Source of the DNA: Methylobacterium bullatum
GTDB taxonomy: Bacteria > Pseudomonadota > Alphaproteobacteria > Rhizobiales > Beijerinckiaceae
Reading direction: 5' to 3'
Assembly: GCA_902712845.1 (NCBI GenBank)
Contig: LR743504.1
Location: 1,090,001 to 1,154,000, forward strand
Length of the DNA stretch: 64,000 nt
Notes under the pieces: generated by a model
Database searches by the model: none
What the model was told of the DNA's origin: nothing
What the model saw: only the letters and a program-made list of their open reading frames with translations
Translations under genes and position numbers: made by a program
Part shown: positions 20,202-28,969 of the stretch, piece by piece
Layout of the letters: every line of letters starts with the position of its first letter
Numbering within the stretch: the stretch's first letter is position 1

Positions 20202-20584
20202 CTTTCTAAGAAAGCGATACCACTATTAGAGTATATTTAAAAAATGTGATCCTGTGGATGATGAGGGCGCTCGCGAGAAAGTTGAATTCCGTATATTATC
20301 AGATCAGATAAAGCATCGTATCTGCAGAATTGTTACTCGAGACGACGGACCGCTCGTGCTGTGTTTCGCCTGCAACTCCAGCCGTAGCGGCGAGACGAAA
20401 AATGTCCGTCGTTGCATTGTTGCTCTCGACAGCATGCCGCCGCCCCGGAATTCAAGTGCGAGTTTAATGGAACTGAAACCTGACGTCTAAAAATTTCTGG
20501 CACACGCGGTCGCTAACGCCTTCTTTCATCGAGAACTGTTGTAAGCTCCAACACGTAGCTACTCAGCCCAGCGATGCCCCAGTC
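20202..20584. other. AT-rich gap at the left edge of the atypical island
   Basis: This gap of 383 bp is distinctly AT-richer than the flanks. It starts with the perfect odd palindrome GCTTTCT-A-AGAAAGC (20201-20215), directly after the propeller gene's stop. A GTG-started 78-codon frame at 20254-20490 has no homology I recognise and mediocre codon use, so it is not called. The promoter for the next two genes presumably lies here. Confidence 0.45.
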
Positions 20585-21943
20585 ATGCCGTCCTCTTCAG
20601 AACCTGTCGCGCAAAATTTCAAAAGCGCCGCGTTGGTGCTCGCATGTCTTGGAACGACAATTTTTATGAGCGTTCCAGCCTCGGCTTACGATGATAGCGA
20701 TTGTGTCCGCCAGGAAACCGTTCCTGTCGCGGTGGAGGAGGAGTTCGGTAGATGGTCTGAGATGGACGCGGCCAGAAAGCGGGCCCTCGACCGGACAAAC
20801 CAGATCGCTATCGGTCAAATCGTCGGCGTCGAGGTTAAATCTTCGCGGGAGAACCGTGCTGAGATCATCAATACCGATGCTGAACAAAGATTCAAACAGA
20901 TTGAACAAACTAATCTGTCGGGTTTTGTGAGGGTCAGAATTCTCGAAGAAAACCGGAAGACGACAGAGGCCGGCGGCTCTCTTTCCATAAAATCTGAGGT
21001 GACTGTCTGTGTACCGAAGCCCCAATCCTTGAAGAAAGAAGAGCAAGACCGGATCGCCAGGCAGCAACGGCCACCGAAACCAGTCGATCCGACAAACATC
21101 GCGTGGTTCGACCCTGTCACGGGTCAGCCCCGGATTTGGTATTGGCGTGAGGGAACGACCTACGAGTTTTTCGACAATTCCGGCTTCCACCCCCGAACTG
21201 GCGAAAAGCTGGTCATCATTGATCGGAAAATCGTTAGCGAATGGCAGCAGACCATTGAGCGTACCAAGCGTGAGGCCGCAGATCGAGCGCAGCGAGAAGC
21301 CGCACAGCGAGAAGGGGAGGCGCAGCGTCAAGCGAAAGCTGCGCGGGCTGGAGAACTATGCGACCAAAATGCGGCAGGGCCCTACGACCCTGACCGACCA
21401 AAGACCGTGACGGGCGTTCCCTGGGATGTGTTGCGAAGCGCAGGTGGCGCCGCCGTCGAGGCCTGCGAGATCGCTACGCGGCAATATCCGGACGAAAGGC
21501 GCTATCGTTATCAACTCGCCCGAGCACTTCAAGCGTCTGATCCAAAGAAAGCTCTCCCTTTGCTACAGGTCCTGATGCGGCAGAACTACCGGGCGGCTTA
21601 CGATAACTATGGCTGGGCGCTTTTAGACACCCGCGTCGGCCGCAATGATCTGGCAGGCGCCATTTCCAGCTTTCGCCAAGGCGCCAATCTTGGTGATTCC
21701 GGTGCTATGGTCAGCCTCGCGACAATGATTACGAAGGGCAGTGTCGAGGGTGGCAGTACGGAGGAGGCTTTTCGGCTCTACAAACGCGCTGCATCGATGG
21801 GACATCGAGATGCGGCAGAGGCCGTAGAACGAATAGCGGAAGGCCAAAAGCGGGCCGAGCAGCAGCGTCTTCAGAATGAGCAGGCTGCGCGTGCGTTCAT
21901 GGGAATTGTGGGTGGTGCCCTCGGTGGCATCGGTCGGCACTAG
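20585..21943 (+). CDS. Exported SEL1/TPR-like repeat protein of unknown function
   Basis: The 452-residue protein has a signal peptide (FKSAALVLACLGTTIFMS to PASAYDD). An N-terminal alpha/beta domain, about residues 50-145, runs ARKRALDRTNQIAIGQIVG through GFVRVRILEENRKTTE to a strand ending VTVCVP; its layout resembles the FlgT-N/LPP20-type fold. Next come WFDPVTGQPRIWYW, a charged coiled coil (about 220-260) and a C-terminal SEL1/TPR region (YRYQLARALQAS, AISSFRQGANLGDSGAMVSL, EAFRLYKRAASMGHRDAAEA). Codon use is more relaxed than in neighbouring genes, suggesting horizontal acquisition. Its stop overlaps a GTG that could start the next gene, so the two are coupled. Fold assignments are by eye. 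Confidence 0.65.
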   Translation: MPSSSEPVAQNFKSAALVLACLGTTIFMSVPASAYDDSDCVRQETVPVAVEEEFGRWSEMDAARKRALDRTNQIAIGQIVGVEVKSSRENRAEIINTDAEQRFKQIEQTNLSGFVRVRILEENRKTTEAGGSLSIKSEVTVCVPKPQSLKKEEQDRIARQQRPPKPVDPTNIAWFDPVTGQPRIWYWREGTTYEFFDNSGFHPRTGEKLVIIDRKIVSEWQQTIERTKREAADRAQREAAQREGEAQRQAKAARAGELCDQNAAGPYDPDRPKTVTGVPWDVLRSAGGAAVEACEIATRQYPDERRYRYQLARALQASDPKKALPLLQVLMRQNYRAAYDNYGWALLDTRVGRNDLAGAISSFRQGANLGDSGAMVSLATMITKGSVEGGSTEEAFRLYKRAASMGHRDAAEAVERIAEGQKRAEQQRLQNEQAARAFMGIVGGALGGIGRH

Positions 21944-21957
21944 TGGGAAACATCGTG

Positions 21958-23334
21958 ATGAACGCGAAGCATATTGGCTCCATCGGCTTGGCCGCCGTCC
22001 TGCTCGTTGGCACGCATGCCGTGGCACTTGGCCAAACGAGCGCGCTAGAAGGAGCCGCCGAGGCAAAGGCGGCGCTGAACGGCGGTGCTCACCTGTCCGC
22101 CGGGGCACAACCGATTTTTGTCGAGACATGCTGGGCCAAATGGAAGGCAAAGGAAAATCTTCAAGACGGCAAGAACGAAAAGAAGAACGGTTACTTTATT
22201 TACGTCGCTCACGAGCAAGCTTCCGTGGAGGAACCTGTGGGCTCGAGAAATTGGCTGGCCGGCCGCAACGCAGCCTTCAGCTACGCCGAGATCAATGCTC
22301 GAAAGGCCCTCGCGGAGGCGATGCGCTCGACCATGCAATCAAGCCGGTCGGCTGCGGTGAAAACGTTCGGTGGTGACGATGCACCGCCCTCTCTGAGACC
22401 GGTTGTTGAACAACTCTCAGTCGTCGAAAAGTCTCTGGTGCTCACCGACAAAGCTCTGGATGCCGAAATCAAGAAGTTTGACCCCAAATGGGCAGGTGGA
22501 ACTCAAGCTCAGCGGCGGGAAGCCATCGCCAATGAGCAGTTGCGCATTGACCAGAGCATTCAACGAAGTGCGGAAATGTTCGCCTCTGGTGCCTTCACCG
22601 TCGTCCAATGCGAGGGTCCGAGCCAGGAGGATGCGGGTAAGTATTACGTTCTGACAGGACTGATCTGGTCGCCGAAGCTAGCCGGGGTCGCAGAGACGAT
22701 CTGGAATCCGACATTGAAGGTTCAAACAGAAACACCCCAACCGCCCATCCGCCAGCAGTTCGAAGCCATCAAGGTCGAGAATCCAGATTGGCTCGCCTAC
22801 ACCATGGGGGCACGCGTATTTACAGATGAGAACGGGGAACGTGTCGTGGTCGGCTTCGGCGTGGCACCACAAACCAGCCTCATGCCTGCGGATCGGAGCC
22901 GTGCAAGTCTGTCGGCGATGGCGGCCATTCAACGGTTCGTTGGCGAGCGAGTGCTGTCAAACACGAAATCCCGCGAATCCTATGAAAAACGCGGAATGAC
23001 CGATGGTTCGAGCCAGAGTTTTAACCTCGACGTTTTCGTTGAGGAAGTAAAAGCAAAGTCCGTCGATCTCCAGCTGAAAGGGGCAACGGAGATATTTTCG
23101 TGGCGCGGTGAACATCCTTGGTCGAAGGCGAAGATGCAGGTCGTTGCGGTCGCGTGGAGCCAGCGGTGGGGGACGGATGCCGACGCGGTCGGGCAGGCGA
23201 TGGGAGCGGCCGAAAAACGCATGAAGCAACAAGGCGGTCTGCCAAAAACGACGGCTGTTGACGAAACGGCTGGGGGGGCTCCCACTGCTGCGCCAGTGAA
23301 GGCAGGAGCCGGTGTGTCAACGTCCGATTTTTGA
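21958..23334 (+). CDS. Exported protein of unknown function, partner of the upstream SEL1 protein
   Basis: Not recognised with confidence. The 458-residue protein has a Sec signal (MNAKHIGSIGLAAVLLVG to ALGQ). Two similar alpha/beta segments follow: one around YFIYVAHEQA, RNAAFSYAEINARKALAEAM and AFTVVQCEG; the other around ARVFTDENGERVVVGFGVAP, DRSRASLSAMAAIQRFVGER and MQVVAVAWS. Both recall the FlgT/LPP20-type arrangement of a strand, a long Ala-rich helix and more strands. A GTG at 21943 overlapping the upstream stop could extend it by five codons. Codon use is relaxed like the upstream gene. The pair probably acts together in the periplasm or at the outer membrane. Confidence 0.6.
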   Translation: MNAKHIGSIGLAAVLLVGTHAVALGQTSALEGAAEAKAALNGGAHLSAGAQPIFVETCWAKWKAKENLQDGKNEKKNGYFIYVAHEQASVEEPVGSRNWLAGRNAAFSYAEINARKALAEAMRSTMQSSRSAAVKTFGGDDAPPSLRPVVEQLSVVEKSLVLTDKALDAEIKKFDPKWAGGTQAQRREAIANEQLRIDQSIQRSAEMFASGAFTVVQCEGPSQEDAGKYYVLTGLIWSPKLAGVAETIWNPTLKVQTETPQPPIRQQFEAIKVENPDWLAYTMGARVFTDENGERVVVGFGVAPQTSLMPADRSRASLSAMAAIQRFVGERVLSNTKSRESYEKRGMTDGSSQSFNLDVFVEEVKAKSVDLQLKGATEIFSWRGEHPWSKAKMQVVAVAWSQRWGTDADAVGQAMGAAEKRMKQQGGLPKTTAVDETAGGAPTAAPVKAGAGVSTSDF

Positions 23335-23369
23335 AGATCCAGCGTCCTCGCAATGTGCCTTTAAAGGGC

Positions 23370-23436
23370 CTCACAAAACTCCCAGTCACGGTCGGTTTTC
23401 GCTCAGAGCACCGCGGTGCAACGGGAGTTTTGTGAG
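23370..23436. repeat. Cruciform-like inverted repeat closing the atypical island
   Basis: Perfect 14-bp arms CTCACAAAACTCCC (23370-23383) and GGGAGTTTTGTGAG (23423-23436) enclose a second perfect palindrome, GCACCGCGGTGC (23408-23419). It lies in the convergent gap between the island and the TonB receptor gene. It may be a bidirectional terminator or an element boundary. Confidence 0.6.
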
Positions 23437-23441
23437 AGACA

Positions 23442-25592
23442 CTAAAACCGCCCCGCCACGGTCAACCGCACCGCCATCGGCTCCACCGGATGGAGATGCG
23501 TGTCGGCGACGCCGGCGGCCGGTTCTCCCCGCAGCCGCGACTCGTAGAAGTAATCGATCTGGCTCGCCTTGACGTTGAGGAGGTTCAGGATGTCGAGCTG
23601 CACCGTGACGCCGTTGTCGAAATTGTAGCCGATGCGGCCGTTCACCAGGGTGGTGGGCTTCGAGCGGACGGAATTGTCCTCGATGAGCGGGCGCGGGCCG
23701 AAATAGCGAAGCCGTAGCGTGCCGAACCAGCCGAGCGCCTCACCGAGGGTGAAGCCCGCCGCCGCGATGGCGGTGGGGGCGGCGGGAATGCGGCTGCCGG
23801 CCGGGTCGCGGTCGGCGAAGCGGGCATGGGTCACGGTGAGGTCGGCATCGACGGCGAGCCAGGGCGTCACCGCGTAGTGGTTGGTCCACTCGATGCCGGT
23901 GCGCCTGCTCGGGCGGCTCGGCTCGGTGGTACCGGCATCGCCCACGAACAGGTTCTCGGAGTCGAAATCGAGCTGGAACAGGGTCACGGTCGATTCGAGG
24001 CCGGCGATGGAGCGATTGCGCAGGCCCACCTCCGAGCCCACCGAGCGCACCAGCAGCGGCACCCGGTCGAGGGGGAACAGGGGGTTGCCCGGATCGACCG
24101 TGATGGTCGCGCCCCGCGCGTCGTTGGAATGGAAGCCCTCGCCGTAATTCACGAACAGTTCGGTCTCGGCCCAGGGGCCGAACACGACGCCGAGCTTGGG
24201 GCTGACGATGCCGTCCCGCGCGTGGCCCGAATTCAGCGGATTGTTCGATCTCACGGTGGCGTCGTAGGCGTCGGCTCGCAGGCCGACGCTGGTGCGCAGC
24301 CAGTCGGTCCAGCGCAGGCGGTTCTCGACATAGAGCGCGGCGCTGCTCTCCTGCACGCGGTCGTCGCGCACGGTGGAGAGCGAGGCGCGCGCCCGTGTGT
24401 TGAACAGGCCCACATGGATGTCGTCGAACCGGGTCTGGACGCCGATCTCGTTTTCCATGGGCAGACCGAACAGCTCGCCCTTGAACACCCGGGCGATCTC
24501 GCCGCCAGCGACGGTGCGGCTGTCGAGCTGGCGAAACTGGTCGCCGTTGACCGGATCGTTGAGGAAGTAAGTGAAGTTGTTGAAAAGATTGAGGTTCGAG
24601 CGGATGACATAGGCGCTGGCGCGGGTGACCCCGCCGTCGTCCGACCGGCTCCAGCGGCCCGACAGGGAGAAGCGGCTCGCATCGCCGCCGTCGCTCGGGT
24701 CGAGGGTGCCGAAGCGGCCGATCAGCCCTTCCGAGATCGCCCGCTGGGGGATCTGGTTCGTCGCCGTCCAGCGGTTGGAATAGGCCATGCCGGTGAGGGA
24801 GGATCCGTCGAGGGCCGTGCCCTGGCTGTAGCGCAGCACGCCGTTGAGCTTTCGGATGTCGTCCGGCACCACCCAGGGGCCGTCATAGACCTGAGCCTCG
24901 CCGGCGGCGAGGAGCGTCCCCTCCCCCAGCGGCGCGGAGACGATGGTGAGCGCCCGCTTGTAGCCGAAGCTGCCGAGGGAAGTGAGCGCGAGAGGGCGGG
25001 GCACCGCGTCGATCGTGTCGATCCGCACCGAGCCGGCGGAGGCGAAATCCCCGTCGCGGGCGAAATACGGGCCCTTGTGGAACTCCACCGCGCCGACGAG
25101 TTCGGGAATGAGGAAGTTGATGTCGGCATAGCCCTGGCCATGGCCATGGGTGCGCATGTTGGCGGGCATGCCGTCGATGGTGATGGCGATGTCGCTGCCG
25201 TGGTCGAGGTTGAAGCCGCGCAGGAAGTACTGGTTGGCTTTTCCCTCGCCGGAATGCTGCGTGACGATGAGGCCGGGCACGGCTTCCAGCACCTCGCCGG
25301 GGCGGGTGACCGGCCGGTCGTTGAGGGCCTTGCCGGTAATGACGCCCGAGCTTGACGTCAGCGCGGGCGCGGACAGGGCGCCGAACGCCTCGGCCCCACC
25401 CGCTCCGCCCGTGGCCCCGCCGAGACCGGGACCGGCGGCGGGGGGCGGTGGCATGTCGGCGGCCACGGACAATTCGTCGAGGGCCACCTCGGCGGTAGTG
25501 GCCGCGCCGGCCTGGGCGAGGGCCGGCGAGGCGGATGTGAGGAGGGCGAGGACGAGGAGGGGATGGAGAGCGCGTGGAGGATGGGCGGACAC
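23442..25592 (-). CDS. TonB-dependent outer-membrane receptor, cobalamin-riboswitch controlled
   Basis: This outer-membrane beta-barrel receptor of about 716 residues is energised by TonB. After the signal peptide (ALHPLLVLALLTSASPALAQ) comes a plug domain (VTRPGEVLEAVPGLIVTQHS, KANQYFLRGFNLDHGSDIAI), then the barrel ending in aromatic VRLTVAGRF. The GTG at 25592 has GAGG nine bases upstream and starts the signal peptide. An ATG at 25685 would prepend 31 atypical residues. The 5' leader contains a cobalamin riboswitch, so vitamin B12 or a cobalt-linked compound is the likely cargo. No periplasmic binding protein or BtuCD genes are adjacent. Confidence 0.88.
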   Translation of the reverse strand: MSAHPPRALHPLLVLALLTSASPALAQAGAATTAEVALDELSVAADMPPPPAAGPGLGGATGGAGGAEAFGALSAPALTSSSGVITGKALNDRPVTRPGEVLEAVPGLIVTQHSGEGKANQYFLRGFNLDHGSDIAITIDGMPANMRTHGHGQGYADINFLIPELVGAVEFHKGPYFARDGDFASAGSVRIDTIDAVPRPLALTSLGSFGYKRALTIVSAPLGEGTLLAAGEAQVYDGPWVVPDDIRKLNGVLRYSQGTALDGSSLTGMAYSNRWTATNQIPQRAISEGLIGRFGTLDPSDGGDASRFSLSGRWSRSDDGGVTRASAYVIRSNLNLFNNFTYFLNDPVNGDQFRQLDSRTVAGGEIARVFKGELFGLPMENEIGVQTRFDDIHVGLFNTRARASLSTVRDDRVQESSAALYVENRLRWTDWLRTSVGLRADAYDATVRSNNPLNSGHARDGIVSPKLGVVFGPWAETELFVNYGEGFHSNDARGATITVDPGNPLFPLDRVPLLVRSVGSEVGLRNRSIAGLESTVTLFQLDFDSENLFVGDAGTTEPSRPSRRTGIEWTNHYAVTPWLAVDADLTVTHARFADRDPAGSRIPAAPTAIAAAGFTLGEALGWFGTLRLRYFGPRPLIEDNSVRSKPTTLVNGRIGYNFDNGVTVQLDILNLLNVKASQIDYFYESRLRGEPAAGVADTHLHPVEPMAVRLTVAGRF

Positions 25593-25711
25593 GGGCAAAA
25601 CCTCGGGCAACGGCAGTGGCACGTCACCGCGAACGAAGCCCGTGCGTTCGCGACAGGCGAACGCCCCGACACCCCACCAGGACACCCCGCCCGATGCGTT
25701 TCGCGTGTGAC

Positions 25712-25895
25712 CACGACTGACGGCAGGTCTCCTGGCTCGCGGGTCACCGCCCTCTCATCGTCTTCCCAGAAGCCGGAGCGTCCAGTGACGTGTTGATGAT
25801 GGGCTCGCCGCTTACAGTTGCGGGGGCAGCCGCGGCATCGGACGCAAGATCCTCACCGCGTTCCCTTTTTATCCCCCGAAGGGAAACCGTCATCG
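25712..25895 (-). promoter_or_regulatory. Cobalamin (B12) riboswitch
   Basis: Read on the minus strand, the region has the conserved elements in order: a purine-rich GGGAACGCGGTGAG, then GGCTGCCCCCGCAACTGTAA, a variable stem, and the B12-box-like AGCCAGGAGACCTGCC near the 3' end (25721-25740). Spacing and order fit a full-length aptamer. It precedes the TonB receptor start by about 120 nt, leaving room for an expression platform that blocks the ribosome site or terminates transcription when cobalamin binds. Ends are approximate. Confidence 0.93.
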
Positions 25896-25989
25896 TCAGG
25901 CTAGGTCGGCCGCGACGGGAGGGTCAATGGCGAGATTCTCCCATGCCGACCATCGCCGCCGCCCTGTCGCATCGCGGCAACGTCCGGCG

Positions 25990-27093
25990 TCACTCCGGCA
26001 GCGCGTCGAGGCTCCTCGGCTCCTCGATGCGGCGGCCGTTCTTTTCGGCCCGGAAGCGCTTGCCCATCTCGTAGGCCGATTTGCGCATGCGCATGATCCC
26101 GCCGAGAGGCCGGTGCGCGGCGAGCCCGTGCCAGGGGCTGAAGGACAGGCCGTCATCGACGAAAGCCGCGCGGGCCTCGCTCCAGCTCGTCTGTGGCGCG
26201 GCGGTGAGGGTGGCGATGGTGCGGTAGGGGCTCGCCTCCTCCGGCCAGACCACGGAAGCGTCCTCCACCGGCATGTCGTCGAGGTTCAGGCAGAGTTGCG
26301 CCCGCAACTCCCAGGTGCCGCCATGGGTGCGGAAATGCTCCAGCACCGCCTCGCGGATCGCGTTGGGGGCGCTCGTATCGTCCAGGGGCTTGTCGGTGAG
26401 CGCCGTCAGGTCCGGAGAGACCGGGACCAGGGAAATCTTGGCGATGTGATCGCCGAAGCGCAGCGGAACCTGGCTGTAGAAGCTGTCGCCGAGGATATGC
26501 GTCTGCGGCTGTCCGCCGAGCGTCGCCAGGGTCGGGCTCGGCGAGCCGGTGGCCGCCACGATCGCGCTCTGCACGCCGCGCAGCGCCGCCGAGGCGACCT
26601 TCTTCAGTCCTTCCGCCCGGTCCGTTGTCTTAGCGAGGAGCTTCAGGGTCGCGAGGAACTGCTTCGGCCCCGGCGCCGAGAAGGCCGGGCCGTTCACGAG
26701 CACGAAATCCTGCGTGGCATCCCCCTCCGAGCCTTCGAGGCGCTCGCCCTCGACGCCGACGATCTTGATCGCAACCCCGCGCGGGGTGGAGACGCTGTCG
26801 TCCAGGATATCACCGGGGATGGTCGAAAACCGCATCACCACGGGGTAGCGCCCGGGCTTAGCGAACAGGCCCTGCGCCAGTTCGGGGGATAGGCCGGGCG
26901 CCACCTCCAACTCGGCCCTCAAGGCGCCATGCGCCTTGGCGTGGACGCTGCGGATGGCATGGCCGCCATGGGCGAGGGTCGTCTCGCTGATGGAGCGCAT
27001 GGTCTCGTTCAGGGACCGGCTGGTCTCGGCCTCATCGGCGTCAGGGGTTTCGACGGCGGGCGTGTAGCGCAGGTAGGGGGTCTCGATCGCCAA
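25990..27093 (-). CDS. Catalase-family heme protein
   Basis: This 367-residue member of the catalase superfamily is shorter than classical catalases (about 480 or more). It belongs to the group often annotated simply as catalase family protein, some of which have peroxidase-like or oxygenase roles. HAKAHGALRAELEV carries the distal His. RYPVVMRFSTIPGDILDD and STPRGVAIKIVGV match the heme-pocket region, and SPYRTIATL may hold the proximal Tyr ligand. The only start at the domain boundary is a TTG at 27093 with GGAG nine bases ahead. The open frame continues upstream but reads as a shadow of the neighbouring gene. It lies 163 bp after opgD in the same direction. Confidence 0.82.
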   Translation of the reverse strand: MAIETPYLRYTPAVETPDADEAETSRSLNETMRSISETTLAHGGHAIRSVHAKAHGALRAELEVAPGLSPELAQGLFAKPGRYPVVMRFSTIPGDILDDSVSTPRGVAIKIVGVEGERLEGSEGDATQDFVLVNGPAFSAPGPKQFLATLKLLAKTTDRAEGLKKVASAALRGVQSAIVAATGSPSPTLATLGGQPQTHILGDSFYSQVPLRFGDHIAKISLVPVSPDLTALTDKPLDDTSAPNAIREAVLEHFRTHGGTWELRAQLCLNLDDMPVEDASVVWPEEASPYRTIATLTAAPQTSWSEARAAFVDDGLSFSPWHGLAAHRPLGGIMRMRKSAYEMGKRFRAEKNGRRIEEPRSLDALPE

Positions 27094-27256
27094 GGGTGCT
27101 GCTCCGGGGGATGGCGGATGCCGCGCCCCGAGGCGCTTCGATGGCCTTGAGGGAACCGGGCGGCTCCGCAACTTGGTGGTGTTCCAAGTTGAGAATCCCC
27201 GACCGGTGCTCCCGTTCCGATCCCTGCGGCAACTCGCCAGGTCGGGAAATCGGCGA

Positions 27257-28906
27257 TCAGGCGGCGTTGTCCCAGGTCTCGCTGACCGGGCGACCGCCGC
27301 GCATGAGGCGCGCGCGCAGGATGACGTCGCCGGGCGGCAGCGGTGTCGGCGGGCGCCATTCCACGTAGAGGCGCCAGCCCCCGGTCTGGGGCACCCGCTC
27401 CACCACCGGATCGACCATGGCGCCGGCACTGGCCGAGACCTCGGCCGCGATGTCCCCGTCATGGCTGGTGGGCAGGCCCGGTCCTTCGAAATCGATGACG
27501 TAGAGGCGCCGCTCCGGGCTCGGGGGCGTGGTCGGGCGCAGGCGCTCGGCCGAACCGACGCGGGTGGAGACCACCCGAGCCAGCGCGCTCAGCACGGCGG
27601 TGTCCGGTTCGGACCCGACGGTGGCGAGCGTGTAGGCGAGGTCGAGGGCGCTCCCCGCCGTGACGGGTGCGCCCGGCACGAAGGCGGCGACGATGTTGTC
27701 CATGTACTCCTCGCGCGACGGGATCTCGAAGAGCTGCACCGCCCCGGCGCCGAACCCCGCCTGGGGCGTGACCCAGAGGCCGGGCCGGGCCTCGTGCCGG
27801 GCCTGGACATCCAGATAGGCGGCAAAGCTTCGCTCGCGCTGGAGAAGCCCGAACCCGTCGAGGGGATCGACCCGGAAGGCCGAGATCTGCGGATCGCGCC
27901 GTCCGTTGCTCAGGGGGCGCCACAGGCGGTCGTCCCTGGTGGAGACCACGAGCCCGTCGGAATCATGGACCTGGGGCCGGAAATCGTCGAAGGGCGCGGC
28001 TCCCCGCGCGCCCGGTCCGTTCTGCCCGTGCAGGAACATGCTGGTGAGGGGAGCGAGCCCCAGGCGCGGGATGGCGGCACGGGGATGCAGCGAGGCGGTG
28101 ACGGCCATCCGCGAGGTCTCGCCGGGTTCGACCACGAAGCGGTAGGCGCCCGCGAGACTCGGCGAATCGAGAAGCGCCAGGATCGTGACGGCGCGGGCCT
28201 CGGCCTTCGGCTCGCAGATCCAGAACGCCGTGAAGTCCGGGAACTCCTCCGCGCCGGGGCCGCCGGTCCGGATCGCGGCGCCGCGCGCCGACAGGCCGTA
28301 TTCCTGCGTCTTTCCGCGAAGCCGGAAATACGAGGCGCCGAGGAAGACCAGGAATTCCTCCTGGTGAGCCGGCTTCCTATCGTCGAAGGCGTGATGCAGC
28401 CGGAAGCCGGCAAAGCCGAGATCGCGGGAGAAGTCCTGCCCGGCGAGGTCGGACCCGAGATCGAACAGGCTCGACTGGTAGAGGATCGGCTGCGGCGGCC
28501 CGTCCGGCGGCTGGAGGAACAGGGAGACGCGCTTCCTCTGCAGGAAGCCGCGATGGAACAGCTGCAGGGAGAACGAACCGCCGAGGCGAGGGGACGCGTC
28601 GGGACGGAAGGTGATCGCCCGGTAGCCGTCGTAGCCGAGGCCGGCGAGGGGGGCCGGGAGATCCTCCGGAGCCGGCCGGTAGGGCGCGGCGGCGAGGCGG
28701 CGGGCCTCGGCCACCACGCCCTCGAAGGTCATCGGCCCGTCGCGGGGTGGGTCGACCGTGTCGGCGGCCATCGTTCTGGCGGTATTCAGGTCGACGGCAC
28801 TAGGCATTATGATGCCTGCGGTCATACCGAGCGCGGTTCGCAAGGTCTGCCGCCGCGAGAGGGGCTCGCGTCCCCAACGCTCGTCTCCACCGTCGTCCCG
28901 TGTCAT
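27257..28906 (-). CDS. Periplasmic glucan biosynthesis protein, MdoG/OpgD family
   Basis: This 549-residue periplasmic protein is needed for osmoregulated periplasmic glucans, where it shapes or releases the beta-glucan backbone. SRRQTLRTALG near residues 17-27 plus a hydrophobic run is a twin-arginine signal, which favours OpgD over OpgG. The family core is visible in LGYDGYRAITFRPDAS, SSLFDLGSD and APLTSMFLHG. It is divergent from the glucosyltransferase gene opgH with only 63 bp between, so the two are likely co-regulated. The family assignment is firm; the OpgD versus OpgG choice is less so. Confidence 0.88.
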   Translation of the reverse strand: MTRDDGGDERWGREPLSRRQTLRTALGMTAGIIMPSAVDLNTARTMAADTVDPPRDGPMTFEGVVAEARRLAAAPYRPAPEDLPAPLAGLGYDGYRAITFRPDASPRLGGSFSLQLFHRGFLQRKRVSLFLQPPDGPPQPILYQSSLFDLGSDLAGQDFSRDLGFAGFRLHHAFDDRKPAHQEEFLVFLGASYFRLRGKTQEYGLSARGAAIRTGGPGAEEFPDFTAFWICEPKAEARAVTILALLDSPSLAGAYRFVVEPGETSRMAVTASLHPRAAIPRLGLAPLTSMFLHGQNGPGARGAAPFDDFRPQVHDSDGLVVSTRDDRLWRPLSNGRRDPQISAFRVDPLDGFGLLQRERSFAAYLDVQARHEARPGLWVTPQAGFGAGAVQLFEIPSREEYMDNIVAAFVPGAPVTAGSALDLAYTLATVGSEPDTAVLSALARVVSTRVGSAERLRPTTPPSPERRLYVIDFEGPGLPTSHDGDIAAEVSASAGAMVDPVVERVPQTGGWRLYVEWRPPTPLPPGDVILRARLMRGGRPVSETWDNAA

Positions 28907-28969
28907 CGATGCCCTTCATGTCGTGACGGATGACGGCCCACTTCACGTCGATCGAGTGCCCATCGCCCC

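Noticed and set aside
20254..20490. GTG-started 78-codon frame left of the atypical island
   Set aside because: No homology recognised, mediocre codon use, no ribosome site seen.
27094..27462. N-terminal extension of the catalase-family protein
   Set aside because: These codons overlap the 3' part of the OpgD-family gene or its downstream gap and read as Arg/Pro-rich noise; the TTG at 27093 has a ribosome site.
27173..28933. 586-codon frame antisense to the OpgD-family gene
   Set aside because: Same shadow effect; the minus-strand protein has Tat signal and family motifs.
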